Part shown: positions 33,896 through 41,856 of the stretch, piece after piece | How positions within the stretch are numbered: position 1 is the first letter of the stretch | How the letters are laid out: every line of letters starts with the position of its first letter | Source: a virus | IMG/VR virus record: IMGVR_UViG_3300046463_000520 | Span: 34,470-98,469 of that record | Length of the DNA stretch: 64,000 nucleotides | Reading direction: 5' to 3' (one strand) | The notes under the pieces: model-generated | Databases searched by the model: none | Seen by the model: the letters and a program-made list of their open reading frames with translations, nothing else | What the model was told of the DNA's origin: nothing | Program-made: the position numbers and the translations under genes

Positions 33896-33930
33896 CGGCG
33901 GCATGGGCGTGAATCCCATGCCGCCGTTTT
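33896..33930 (+). terminator. Strong terminator after the capsid gene
   Basis: A perfect 12-bp stem, CGGCGGCATGGG (33896-33907) with CCCATGCCGCCG (33915-33926), a 7-base loop and TTTT. It would make a discrete capsid transcript; the sheath unit downstream has no TAGGAAAACGC motif and may depend on read-through. Confidence 0.85.
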
Positions 33931-33955
33931 CAAAACCGGATACAGGGAACCCGCC

Positions 33956-34438
33956 GTGGCAACCACAAAGACGAGCAAGACCAAAGCGACGCAGGAAGGC
34001 GTCAATTCGGGCGCGCAGGACGACGCAACGAGCGCGCCGACCGAAGCTGAACTCGCGGCGCAGAAGGCCGCTCAGGACGCCGCTGACGCGCAGGCGAAAG
34101 CCGATGCCGAAGCTGCTGCTGCCGCTGAAGCGAAAGCCCGCGACGAAGCCGCCGCGAAAGCTGCGCTCGAAGCCGAAGCCGATGCCGCCGCCGCCGCTGC
34201 CGCGCTCACCTTTCCGCGTCAAATGCGCGTGGTGAATGACACGGCACAACCTTGGGTCGTTCGCAAATTCATACCGCCTTCGACGCGCGACACGGTTATC
34301 GACGTCGCACACGAAGACGACCTGCACAACCTGCGTTCCAACTGCCTCGCGGTGCTGTCGATTTCGGACCATTACCGGCCCGAAGAAGGCAAACCGGATG
34401 CCCTGCGCATCGTGGAACTGGACGACGAGCAAGCCTAA
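33956..34438 (+). CDS. Ala-rich head-tail protein (hypothetical)
   Basis: A 160-aa protein from a GTG start. Residues 25-85 are an extreme Ala/Glu/Asp/Lys coiled coil. The C-terminal 75 residues are a compact beta domain (M-R-V-V-N-D-T-A-Q-P-W-V-V-R-K-F-I-P-P). Lying between capsid and sheath, it may be a head-tail connector or decoration protein. No family recognised. Confidence 0.5.
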   Translation: MATTKTSKTKATQEGVNSGAQDDATSAPTEAELAAQKAAQDAADAQAKADAEAAAAAEAKARDEAAAKAALEAEADAAAAAAALTFPRQMRVVNDTAQPWVVRKFIPPSTRDTVIDVAHEDDLHNLRSNCLAVLSISDHYRPEEGKPDALRIVELDDEQA

Positions 34439-34471
34439 TCACCGACCGGGTTCTAAGGAACAGGAACAAAA

Positions 34472-36106
34472 ATGTCTTTCTATCCGCATACTCGTGCCCT
34501 TGGCGCGCAGTCGGGCGTGCAACTGAATCCGGTCCGTGACAACACGGATGGGTTCGTGACGCAGGCGACCGATCAAACCGTTGCATTCGCTGGCCGCTTC
34601 TCGCGCGGGCGAATCGACGCACCTTTCAAAATCAACCGCGCGAATATCAAGCGCAAGCTCGGCGCTCCGCAGTCGATCCGCGTGTCGGCACTCAACGAGT
34701 GCTATGTGCAGGTCTATGAAGCCGTGAATAACGGCGCGCGCGAAGCGGTCATTTCCCGTCTGTCGGTTGCGGGCGCGACGAACAAGTTCGCCGTGTTCAA
34801 TATCGACGTATCGGGCATCGGCTCCTTTACCGCCGCCGATACCGCGCCGACGGGAAGCTATGTCTTCTATCTGAAGGACATGGAATGCTTCAACGACGGC
34901 GTTCTGTTCGAAGTCAACGCGCTGAAGAACCTCGACGCGACCAACACGGCTATCGCGACCAAGCGCATCACCCTGCGCATCAAGGAACCGGACGGCACGC
35001 TTCGCTACGAAGTCACCGGCTCGCTCGATGACGGCGCGAAGGACGAATACGGTCAGGACGATTCGCTCGTCGCACGTTTGGCCGCTATCGCCCAATCGAA
35101 CATCAGCATTGTCTGCGCACAGACCGTGAGCATTGCGACGTCGGCTGAGTGCTACGGCAAGGCATCGGACGGCACGACGAAGCTCTCGAAGAACGCCGCC
35201 GCGCTCGTGCTGTTCTCCGAAGGTGGCACGGCGTACACGTCGGACGACTATGACCGCGCATTGGCCGCGCTCGAAAAGAGCACGCTCGATTACGGCTATG
35301 CGTCGTCGGGCGGCTCGCAATCGATCCCGCTGATTTCGAAGCTGGCGACGCTGAACATGCGCGCAAACCGCAACATGGCGATTGACGTGCCGGGCGACCT
35401 GTCGCCTGCCGCCGCCGCTACGTGGGTCGCGCAACTCGGCATTACCGGCGCGAACGCGCACCTGATTTCGTTCTATTGGGCACCGCTGCGCACGGACGAC
35501 CCGCTGAACGGCGGTCGCGCGGTCATCGGCACGTCGGGCCTGCAATTGGGCTTCCGCTGCGGTCGCAACGCACAGACGAACTCGTATGGCTTGTCGCCGA
35601 AGAACTTCCCGATTGCCGGGAAAGATTGGGCTATCAACCGGACCGGCATCGAACAACTGTCCAACCCCGACGAATTCCAACTGTCGGACTTGGCTGAAGC
35701 GCAAATCAACCCGGTCATTTTCCAGACCTATAACGGCGGCTCCGGCTTCGTGTTCTTCGACTCGCTCACGGCGGCGAAGACCAATGGCTATCGCAAGCTG
35801 ATTTCGGTCGCGGAAATGTCTTCGTCGCTGGACGACATGATTGCCAAGCAAGCCAAGGCAAACATGCAACTGCCGATGGACATTTCGATTTCGCGCACGG
35901 AAAAGTGGATCAAGGCATTGCTTGGCGGCGCGCGCTCGTCGGGCTGGCTGGTTGCATCGAACGATCCGGCGCTTGGCGAACAAGGCTGGGTCGTGAGCGT
36001 CACGCGCAACGCACAGCGCCCGTCGGACCGTATGGATATCGCCTACGGCGCGCATTACGACGGCGTGAATCGCGCGACGTACATCCAACAAACCATTTCG
36101 GCATAA
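34472..36106 (+). CDS. Tail sheath protein
   Basis: A 544-aa protein. The N-terminal F-V-T-Q-A-T-D-Q-T-V-A-F-A-G-R-F-S-R-G-R-I-D-A-P-F-K is the usual opening of contractile sheath subunits, followed by a variable beta-rich insertion. The conserved C-terminal domain carries G-G-R-A-V-I-G-T-S-G-L-Q-L and R-T-E-K-W-I-K-A-L-L, ending in I-A-Y-G-A-H-Y-D-G-V-N-R-A-T-Y-I-Q-Q-T-I. It makes the contractile tube around the tail core and shows that the phage is a myovirus. Confidence 0.8.
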   Translation: MSFYPHTRALGAQSGVQLNPVRDNTDGFVTQATDQTVAFAGRFSRGRIDAPFKINRANIKRKLGAPQSIRVSALNECYVQVYEAVNNGAREAVISRLSVAGATNKFAVFNIDVSGIGSFTAADTAPTGSYVFYLKDMECFNDGVLFEVNALKNLDATNTAIATKRITLRIKEPDGTLRYEVTGSLDDGAKDEYGQDDSLVARLAAIAQSNISIVCAQTVSIATSAECYGKASDGTTKLSKNAAALVLFSEGGTAYTSDDYDRALAALEKSTLDYGYASSGGSQSIPLISKLATLNMRANRNMAIDVPGDLSPAAAATWVAQLGITGANAHLISFYWAPLRTDDPLNGGRAVIGTSGLQLGFRCGRNAQTNSYGLSPKNFPIAGKDWAINRTGIEQLSNPDEFQLSDLAEAQINPVIFQTYNGGSGFVFFDSLTAAKTNGYRKLISVAEMSSSLDDMIAKQAKANMQLPMDISISRTEKWIKALLGGARSSGWLVASNDPALGEQGWVVSVTRNAQRPSDRMDIAYGAHYDGVNRATYIQQTISA

Positions 36107-36115
36107 GGAACAGTC

Positions 36116-36844
36116 ATGTTCAAAGACACTCATTCCGCCGCTGACTTGATGCGCGGCCTGCTCACGCCTGCCCCGAAGGAAGTAAAGGGCAAGTACATCA
36201 TGGACGACGCGGACGACGGCGAAGAAGCCGGTCCCGCGTCGGACTATGCCGGGCAGCAAATGCGCGTGACGGCGGCAAGCATCGCGCAGCAATTCGCGGC
36301 AACGGACGACTTGGGCGACGATGAATCGCTCGCCGACCGCCTCATGATGCTCGTGGTCGGCGCGGTCGATGCCGATATCGACGGCGAACTGTCGGAAGAC
36401 GAAAGCGCGGTCGCGGAAATCCTGCTGAATTACCTGTGGGATTACCTCTCGCTCAAGGGCGTGTCGGACGACGACGCGAGCGCGCTGCTCAACGATTGGG
36501 ACGCGGACGCGGCGGGTCGTGTGAAAGACCTGCTCGCTGAAGAACTGCCCGGCGATGACGAAGCCGCTGCTGAAGACATCGACTCGTTCGCGTTCGATGA
36601 CGAAAGCTCGTCGGCGATTTTCGATTCCGCCAATGGCGAATTCTTGTATGACGCGGTGTACAAGAAGAAGGTCGTCATCAAAAACGGCCGGAAGACGAAG
36701 ATCAACAAGCGCATTTCGGGCAACGTGCGTCTGAACGCAAAGCAGAAAATCGCCGTGCGTAAGATGCAGCGCAAGTCGCATACCGCGACCGCGACCATCA
36801 AGCGCATCAAGTCGATGCGCAAACGCGCGCAGGCGGGCCTGTAA
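36116..36844 (+). CDS. Acidic protein following the sheath gene
   Basis: A 242-aa protein with two halves: an acidic Asp/Glu-rich region (about 30-175) and a very basic C-terminal tail (about 185-242, with K-K-K-V-V-I-K-N-G-R-K-T-K). Such opposed charge suggests an internal or scaffold-like protein, or a tail factor that is processed. ATG of the next gene overlaps its stop (TAATG). No family recognised. Confidence 0.55.
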   Translation: MFKDTHSAADLMRGLLTPAPKEVKGKYIMDDADDGEEAGPASDYAGQQMRVTAASIAQQFAATDDLGDDESLADRLMMLVVGAVDADIDGELSEDESAVAEILLNYLWDYLSLKGVSDDDASALLNDWDADAAGRVKDLLAEELPGDDEAAAEDIDSFAFDDESSSAIFDSANGEFLYDAVYKKKVVIKNGRKTKINKRISGNVRLNAKQKIAVRKMQRKSHTATATIKRIKSMRKRAQAGL

Positions 36845-37677
36845 TGCCGTCGGCAGACCGCCTTTCCGGGGCGTCTTCGTCCCGCATCCTGTCTTCGGAT
36901 TGGGGCGGTCTGTCTCGCGCCCTAATCGCCGTTTTTTATCCAATGAAGTTCGTCAAGGGTAGCGACGGCTGGACGCAAAGCCGCGACGTGCGCTCGCTCG
37001 TCGCGGACGACTCGTATCAGGTCGATGACGGCTACGAAGTGCATTGTCCGATCACGGACGGCAGCTTCGAAATGTCGATGAACTGGACGTCGCCCTTCGA
37101 AGGCGCGGGCGCTGAATCGAAGGCCCCGACCCTTTCGGCGATGCTGCAATCCGGTCAACTCACGAAGACCGTACAGGCATTCATCGACACGGTAGGCGCG
37201 GGCGACAACGCGACCGCACAATCGGCGCTCTCGACCATCGCCCAATCGACCGGGCGCACCGGCATGACGAAGCTGAACTCGACGCAGACCTTCACCGGTA
37301 TGCCGCCTGCGAAGCTGAACGCGACGCTGCATTTTCGTGCGGTGAAAGACCCGCTCGCGGAAGTGCGCGACCCGATTTCGATGCTCGAACAGTGGTCGGT
37401 TCCGCAACTGCTCGCGAGTGAATCCGTGCTCGGCAATGCCGCATCCACAAAGGGCAGCAATGGCCTTGTGCAAACCATCTATCCGTCGGTCGTGCCGCAG
37501 ATTCTAGGGATGCGATACGGCGACATGGTGCTAGGCCCTGTCGTCATTGAATCCATCGGACGCCCTGTAACCAACCCGCGCACGGTCGAAGGGCTGTTGA
37601 CGACGTGCAGCGTGCAAGTGTCGATTTCGACCCTTGCCGCGCTCGACCGGCGCGACATTCGAGCAATGTACCTATGA
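36844..37677 (+). CDS. Baseplate/tail-tube-associated protein
   Basis: A 277-aa protein coupled to both neighbours. The middle has L-N-S-T-Q-T-F-T-G-M-P-P-A-K-L-N-A-T-L-H-F-R-A, then D-P-I-S-M-L-E-Q-W-S-V-P, a layout I associate with myoviral baseplate or tube-terminator proteins. The C-terminal third is beta-rich with G-P-V-V-I-E-S-I-G-R-P. Assigned by position after the sheath gene and by texture. Confidence 0.5.
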   Translation: MPSADRLSGASSSRILSSDWGGLSRALIAVFYPMKFVKGSDGWTQSRDVRSLVADDSYQVDDGYEVHCPITDGSFEMSMNWTSPFEGAGAESKAPTLSAMLQSGQLTKTVQAFIDTVGAGDNATAQSALSTIAQSTGRTGMTKLNSTQTFTGMPPAKLNATLHFRAVKDPLAEVRDPISMLEQWSVPQLLASESVLGNAASTKGSNGLVQTIYPSVVPQILGMRYGDMVLGPVVIESIGRPVTNPRTVEGLLTTCSVQVSISTLAALDRRDIRAMYL

Positions 37678-38432
37678 CCCCTATCGACGTTTTGCGCACG
37701 GCGCGGCTCGAAGTGCGCATGTCCGAACTGCCTATCGGCGACGAAATCGAACTGTGCTACATGCCGGACGGTTCGCACGAGAAGGCCCTATCCGAATTCC
37801 TGCGGCGCGTCGTCACGGACGCCGAACAGAAGTCTGAACGGCACGTCACGGACCCGCGCGCGTGGACGCTTGGCGAGCGCTACCTTGCGCTTGCGCACTA
37901 TAACCGCGCGGTACGCGAAGACGGTCCGAACTATCAGGTCACGGAAAGCACGAAGCTGTCCGATTACCTGATTCGCGAGCGTGACATGCAAGCGCCTGTC
38001 ACGTTTGAAGCGAACGGGGATACCTGGACTTTTTCGCCCGCGACGGGCGCGGCGCTCGAAGCGCTCGAAGAACTGCGCTTCTCGGTTGCCCGGCCCGGCC
38101 TGCCGCTGTGGATTTTCGGGCTTATGGCGATCCAGCTTACGCGCGCCGCCGACGTCGAGCGGCCCGACCCGATTGCCGCAGGCGAAGACTACGCGACATG
38201 GCTTGAGACGCGCATCGCGACGATGCAGGCCCTACCCGCTTCTGTCGCTGAAAACCTGTACCGCGAACACGCCGCCGCGCAGGAACAAGCCTCTCAATTT
38301 TTCCGCGTGTGGTGCGATGCTGAAGGCGTGATTGTCATGCCAAAGGAAGCGGGCGGCGGTTTGCCGCCTGCGCGATTTCGCATTTACGCAGGCTTCAGTC
38401 AAATGGCGCTCGCAATCACTGGAAAGTCTTAA
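37674..38432 (+). CDS. Tail assembly chaperone (upstream frame)
   Basis: A 252-aa soluble, helical protein starting in an ATGA overlap. In contractile and non-contractile phages, the gene after the sheath/tube genes encodes a chaperone made as a short form and a frameshifted long form. Here an open frame without its own good start overlaps the 3' end and continues for 75 codons, fitting that pattern. The chaperone coats the tape measure before tail polymerisation. It is longer than most family members. Confidence 0.5.
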   Translation: MTPIDVLRTARLEVRMSELPIGDEIELCYMPDGSHEKALSEFLRRVVTDAEQKSERHVTDPRAWTLGERYLALAHYNRAVREDGPNYQVTESTKLSDYLIRERDMQAPVTFEANGDTWTFSPATGAALEALEELRFSVARPGLPLWIFGLMAIQLTRAADVERPDPIAAGEDYATWLETRIATMQALPASVAENLYREHAAAQEQASQFFRVWCDAEGVIVMPKEAGGGLPPARFRIYAGFSQMALAITGKS

Positions 38433-38661
38433 AGAGTGCGCGGCAAATCTGTTCTTAAACTTCGGTATCGACTTTGACAAAGCACTGCGGATGAATCGCT
38501 CGGATATTCGGGCGGTGTTCGAATCGAAACAGTTCAAGGAATGGAAGCGCGGGCGTGAAGCGGAAAACCGCATGACGAGCGCGCAGATTGAACGGCTCGA
38601 CAACATCGTTCGAAGCATCGGCAGTCTCGGCAAAGTCTTGGCACAACGGCGCATTTTCTAG
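38424..38661 (+). CDS. Frameshift extension of the tail chaperone
   Basis: This frame lies +1 (equivalently -2) relative to the 252-aa gene and runs past its TAA (38430-38432) to 38661. Around the junction the sequence GGAAAGTCTTAAAG could support a -2 slip on GGAAAG or a +1 slip at TCT-TAA. The extension (S-L-K-E-C-A-A-N-L-F-L-N-F-G-I-D-F) is helical and charged, typical of the T-part of G/GT chaperones. The first in-frame ATG is at 38491 and has no clear ribosome site. A separate small gene remains possible. Confidence 0.45.
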
Positions 38662-38698
38662 CCGCCGTTGTTTCACTGACCTTAGAACAGGGCTTCAC

Positions 38699-39139
38699 AT
38701 GACTTCGCGCCAAGGCTGTATCGCTACTTCCGTGCTGCGCTTCTATATCTGCGGCCTTGCGGTGTTTGCGTGGTTCATGGCGTTTCACGAATCGCGCTCC
38801 ATGAACTTCCTCGCCGCGACCTTCCCTGAAGGCGCGGCGGTCTACTGGATGATGTTTGTGTGCGGCATGATCGGCATTGCTGACGTCATCGTGAATGACC
38901 TCTCGAACAAAACCCGCTGGCTGACCCTGCAACACAACCGGCACTTCGGTTTTCTGGCGCTCGCATTCTCCTACGCCTATCTCTCGTTTATCGCCGTACT
39001 CAAAGTCGCTTCCCCGCCGCTGGCCTTTTACAGTTTGTGGAACACGGTTTTCATTATCGGCTTCGCCTTGCTGGACGCTCACCAACGTTCAGCGCTACAC
39101 ATGAAGGAAGCCGCTCATGCACGCCGCAAGCCAGCTTAA
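38699..39139 (+). CDS. Membrane protein at the head of the lysis block
   Basis: A 146-aa protein with four hydrophobic segments (about 12-30, 48-68, 82-100, 105-125) and a basic C-terminus. Its end overlaps the holin gene by 23 bp. Position suggests a lysis-timing partner of the holin, such as an antiholin, but the sequence is not that of P1 LydB as I know it. Confidence 0.55.
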   Translation: MTSRQGCIATSVLRFYICGLAVFAWFMAFHESRSMNFLAATFPEGAAVYWMMFVCGMIGIADVIVNDLSNKTRWLTLQHNRHFGFLALAFSYAYLSFIAVLKVASPPLAFYSLWNTVFIIGFALLDAHQRSALHMKEAAHARRKPA

Positions 39140-39566
39140 AAATTCCATTTCCGCGTTCCTGCTGCTGTTCTGGTCGTGCGCGGCCTATGCAGCGCAGGCG
39201 ACCTTTGTCGGCGACCTGCGCGAGATTCCGCCCGCTGCGGTCGCAATCTCGTTGCTGCTGTCACTGATTGGCGGTGCGGCTTATACCGCTTCGAAAATCG
39301 CGTCGCCGACGGTCACGATTAAGAGCGTGCCTGCGGAAGTGATTAAGGACGTGCTCACGTCCATCGTGGTGGGCTTTATCACCTTCTGTCTTGGCTCCTA
39401 CATGGAATGGCCTGCGGTCATTCAGGCGGGGCTTATCACGCTTGCGGGCTATGGCGGCTCGCGCGTGCTCGAACCAATGCTCGCATGGGCGATGGCGAAG
39501 GGCGCAAAGCTGTTTGGCACGGACGCGCCGCCCGCGCTCCCCTCACCTACTGACGACACGAAATGA
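39117..39566 (+). CDS. LydA-type holin
   Basis: A 149-aa protein. After a short signal-like segment come R-E-I-P-P-A-A-V-A-I-S-L-L-L-S-L-I-G-G-A-A and further hydrophobic segments with G-F-I-T-F-C-L-G-S, which match LydA-family phage holins. The tail is Pro-rich and hydrophilic. Holins make inner-membrane lesions that release the endolysin; the adjacent GH19 gene is that endolysin. The stop overlaps the endolysin ATG (ATGA). Confidence 0.75.
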   Translation: MHAASQLKNSISAFLLLFWSCAAYAAQATFVGDLREIPPAAVAISLLLSLIGGAAYTASKIASPTVTIKSVPAEVIKDVLTSIVVGFITFCLGSYMEWPAVIQAGLITLAGYGGSRVLEPMLAWAMAKGAKLFGTDAPPALPSPTDDTK

Positions 39567-40198
39567 ATGTAACGCTCGCGCAACTGCGAAAGCTCGCGCC
39601 CACGTCATCGGCCCCGCTCGCGGATTGGGTCGCGCCGCTCAATGCGGCGATGGCCGAATTCGGCATCACGACCGAACAACGCATCGAAATGTTCCTCGCG
39701 CAGATTCTTCACGAGTCGCGGGGCCTCTCTGCGCTCGTTGAAAACCTCAACTACAGCGCGGAAGGTTTGGCGCGGACATGGGACCGCTACAGCGCGAGCG
39801 GCAAGCGCGGCGGTGCGCCCAATACGCTCGCACAGAAGCTCGCGCGCCGCCCGGAAGCCATCGCCAACAACGTGTATGCGAATCGGCTTGGCAACGGCTC
39901 GGAAGCGGGCGGCGAAGGGTTCATGTATCGCGGGCGCGGTCCGATCATGACGACCGGCAAGGCGAACTATCAGGTCATCGAAAACCGCCTGTCGATTCGC
40001 TGCGTGGCGAATCCCGACCTGCTCACGCATCCGCTCGAAGGCTCGCGCGCGGCGGCGTTCTTCTGGAAGTCGCACGGCCTGAATGAAGTCGCCGATACCG
40101 GCGCGTTCAAGGCGACGACGAAGGTCATCAACGGCGGCGACATTGGCGGCGCGGAACGTATCGGCTTGTGGGAACTCGCGAAGGTGGTCATCGCATGA
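39563..40198 (+). CDS. GH19 endolysin
   Basis: A 211-aa single-domain lytic enzyme. I-L-H-E-S-R-G-L holds the expected catalytic Glu (E51). Y-R-G-R-G-P-I-M-T-T-G-K-A-N-Y is the family's substrate-loop motif, with P-I-M-T-T in place of the more usual L-I-Q-L-T. The C-terminal I-N-G-G-D-I-G-G-A-E-R closes the fold. It degrades peptidoglycan at lysis and is distinct from the GH19 domain in the 873-aa tail protein. There is no signal peptide, so export depends on the holin. Confidence 0.85.
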   Translation: MNVTLAQLRKLAPTSSAPLADWVAPLNAAMAEFGITTEQRIEMFLAQILHESRGLSALVENLNYSAEGLARTWDRYSASGKRGGAPNTLAQKLARRPEAIANNVYANRLGNGSEAGGEGFMYRGRGPIMTTGKANYQVIENRLSIRCVANPDLLTHPLEGSRAAAFFWKSHGLNEVADTGAFKATTKVINGGDIGGAERIGLWELAKVVIA

Positions 40199-40773
40199 AC
40201 GACATTACGAAAGGGCACGCGCTGCACGACACGATGACTGTGGACGTCAATGTGCCGGAACACGAAAAGCGCGAGACGACGGCACTGTTTCGCCGCACGC
40301 GCGAACTGCTGATTGCGCGCGAGCATGGCCGCTGCTTTGTCTCGCGCAGGACCGCCGCGCAACTTGGTCATCCGCTCGAAGCGCATCACCATCCCATCGA
40401 ACGCTCGATGGCGGAAATGATTGATTGGGACCGCTTTTCACTCGACGCGAAGAAAGGCATGTACGGCCCGCACGCCGCCGCGTTCGATTGGGAAGGCTTC
40501 TTCGAAGGCGCGACGATGCAGCGCGTCGAAGTGCCTGCGACCGACGACGAAGAAGCCTACACGGTCACGATGCGCATTCCGCGCGACCCGTATCTGTTCG
40601 TGGATGACATGACCGTCAACGGCCTGTTGCTCGGGAAGGACTATCACACCGGCAACGACGAAGGCATTCACCGACTTCCCTATCCGCTTTGGCTTGCGCG
40701 CGTGTACGGGCGGGAAGGCTACGTTTTTTCGAGCGTAGAGACGATTCACAACGCGCGCTTTCAACCTGAATGA
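40195..40773 (+). CDS. HNH-like hypothetical protein
   Basis: A 192-aa protein overlapping the endolysin stop (ATGA). An early C-F-V-S-R-R-T-A-A-Q-L-G-H-P-L-E-A-H-H-H-P-I-E looks like a degenerate HNH or treble-clef motif with a His triplet. The rest contains D-P-Y-L-F-V-D-D and Y-P-L-W-L-A-R-V-Y. An HNH nuclease aiding packaging is possible, but key residues cannot be confirmed. It shares the lysis operon. Confidence 0.5.
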   Translation: MNDITKGHALHDTMTVDVNVPEHEKRETTALFRRTRELLIAREHGRCFVSRRTAAQLGHPLEAHHHPIERSMAEMIDWDRFSLDAKKGMYGPHAAAFDWEGFFEGATMQRVEVPATDDEEAYTVTMRIPRDPYLFVDDMTVNGLLLGKDYHTGNDEGIHRLPYPLWLARVYGREGYVFSSVETIHNARFQPE

Positions 40774-41312
40774 GAAAAACCATGAAACCTCTGCATCACA
40801 TTCTGCTGTTCGTGGCGCTCGTCATCGGCGGCGCGCTTCTCACTCTGTCCGGCTGTGCTGCGCCCGTCACGCCGTCCGCGCTCGTCGCCGCTGCGCCGGT
40901 ATCGGCGAGTGCCGCCGCGCCCGCTGTAGCGCCCGCCACGCCCGCCGCCAGTGCGAAAGTGCAGGCGCTTGCCGCGACCATCGACCGCCAATGTCGTATC
41001 GGCCTGCCGTTCATGCAATCGCTGCTCGCGCTGCAAACCGATCCGGGCGCGGTCGCGCTCGTGACGAAGACGCAAGCCGATGCCGTGAAAGTCTGCGCGG
41101 TTGCCGCGACACTGGCCGCGCCGCCCTTCGGCGTATCCACACTGCCAACACTCGACCTAGCCGCGATCAATGCCTTTGCCGCGCAGCGTGTGCCCGACCT
41201 ACTTGTGCTCGTGAAGAACTCGAACCTGTCAGACACACAGAAGACCGCCGCGACCCTCTCGATTACCGGCGCGCAACTCGTGCTACTGACGGCCACGGCG
41301 GGCGGGCTGTAA
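40770..41312 (+). CDS. Lipoprotein of the lysis block
   Basis: A 180-aa protein with a lipoprotein signal: basic start, hydrophobic run and L-T-L-S-G-C-A. The ATG at 40770 overlaps the preceding stop; ATG at 40782 would serve equally. After an Ala/Pro-rich linker comes a helical domain with two Cys (about 75-115). It might act in outer-membrane disruption like an outer spanin subunit, but it is larger than known Rz1 proteins. Confidence 0.6.
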   Translation: MRKTMKPLHHILLFVALVIGGALLTLSGCAAPVTPSALVAAAPVSASAAAPAVAPATPAASAKVQALAATIDRQCRIGLPFMQSLLALQTDPGAVALVTKTQADAVKVCAVAATLAAPPFGVSTLPTLDLAAINAFAAQRVPDLLVLVKNSNLSDTQKTAATLSITGAQLVLLTATAGGL

Positions 41313-41752
41313 TGGGCCGCTTCGTCACGCTGCTGAAGGTCGAGCCTGCATCGGCTTTTGACGGGCAGGAATGGCGGCTTCTCGACAAGCTCGTGTTCGT
41401 GTCGGACGTCGCCGGGCGCATCGTCGTGCCTGCCGGGTTCGTGACGAATTTCGCGAGCGTGCCGCGCGTGCCGGTCATCTATGAACTGACCGGCAACACG
41501 TCGAGCATGGCCGCGACCGTGCATGACTACCTGTACACCACGCACGCCGTTTCGCGAGACGTCGCGGACGCGGTGCTGCGCGAAGCATCGGAAGCAACGA
41601 AGGTTCCGGGCTGGCGTCGCTGGATCATGTGGGCGGGCGTGAGAGTCTTCGGCGGCTCGCATTGGGGCACTGCCGCGACCGACAACAGTCCGGCCCGCGA
41701 GAAGGCCGCACACGCGCCCGACGAAACGCAGGTCATCTACGCGCGACCGTAG
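41312..41752 (+). CDS. DUF1353 family protein
   Basis: A 146-aa protein starting in a TAATG overlap. V-P-A-G-F-V-T-N-F-A-S-V-P-R and A-A-T-V-H-D-Y-L-Y match the DUF1353 signature (G-F-x-T-D/N-x-A-S-x-P...H-D-x-L-Y). Members are common beside phage lysis and tail genes and have no proven activity. Its stop TAG is also the first three bases of the next TAGGAAAACGC motif. Confidence 0.8.
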   Translation: MGRFVTLLKVEPASAFDGQEWRLLDKLVFVSDVAGRIVVPAGFVTNFASVPRVPVIYELTGNTSSMAATVHDYLYTTHAVSRDVADAVLREASEATKVPGWRRWIMWAGVRVFGGSHWGTAATDNSPAREKAAHAPDETQVIYARP

Positions 41753-41760
41753 GAAAACGC
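41750..41760 (+). promoter_or_regulatory. Late promoter-type motif TAGGAAAACGC, copy 6
   Basis: Perfect copy, 107 bp before the beta-helix gene. It overlaps the stop codon of the previous gene, showing tight packing. Confidence 0.7.
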
Positions 41761-41773
41761 AAACGCGCCTTTC

Positions 41774-41828
41774 GAAAAGTGCCGCTGAGACTGAACGCCG
41801 AAGTACGGGGAACCGTGCTTCGGCGTTC
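41774..41828 (+). other. Structured leader of the beta-helix gene
   Basis: GAAAAGTGCCGCTGA (41774-41788) precedes a 16-bp hairpin (41793-41828). Its 5' arm is GAACGCCGAAGTACGG, its loop is the GNRA-type GGAA, and its 3' arm has one T-G wobble. The shared blocks and spacing match the capsid leader at 32130-32182. Confidence 0.65.
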
Positions 41829-41856
41829 TTCTTTCCAACAACTCGAAAGGTGTTAA

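Noticed and set aside
34439-36943. An 834-codon minus-strand frame opposite the sheath gene
   Set aside because: Same codon-bias shadow; composition is not protein-like and it overlaps well-supported sheath and neighbouring genes.
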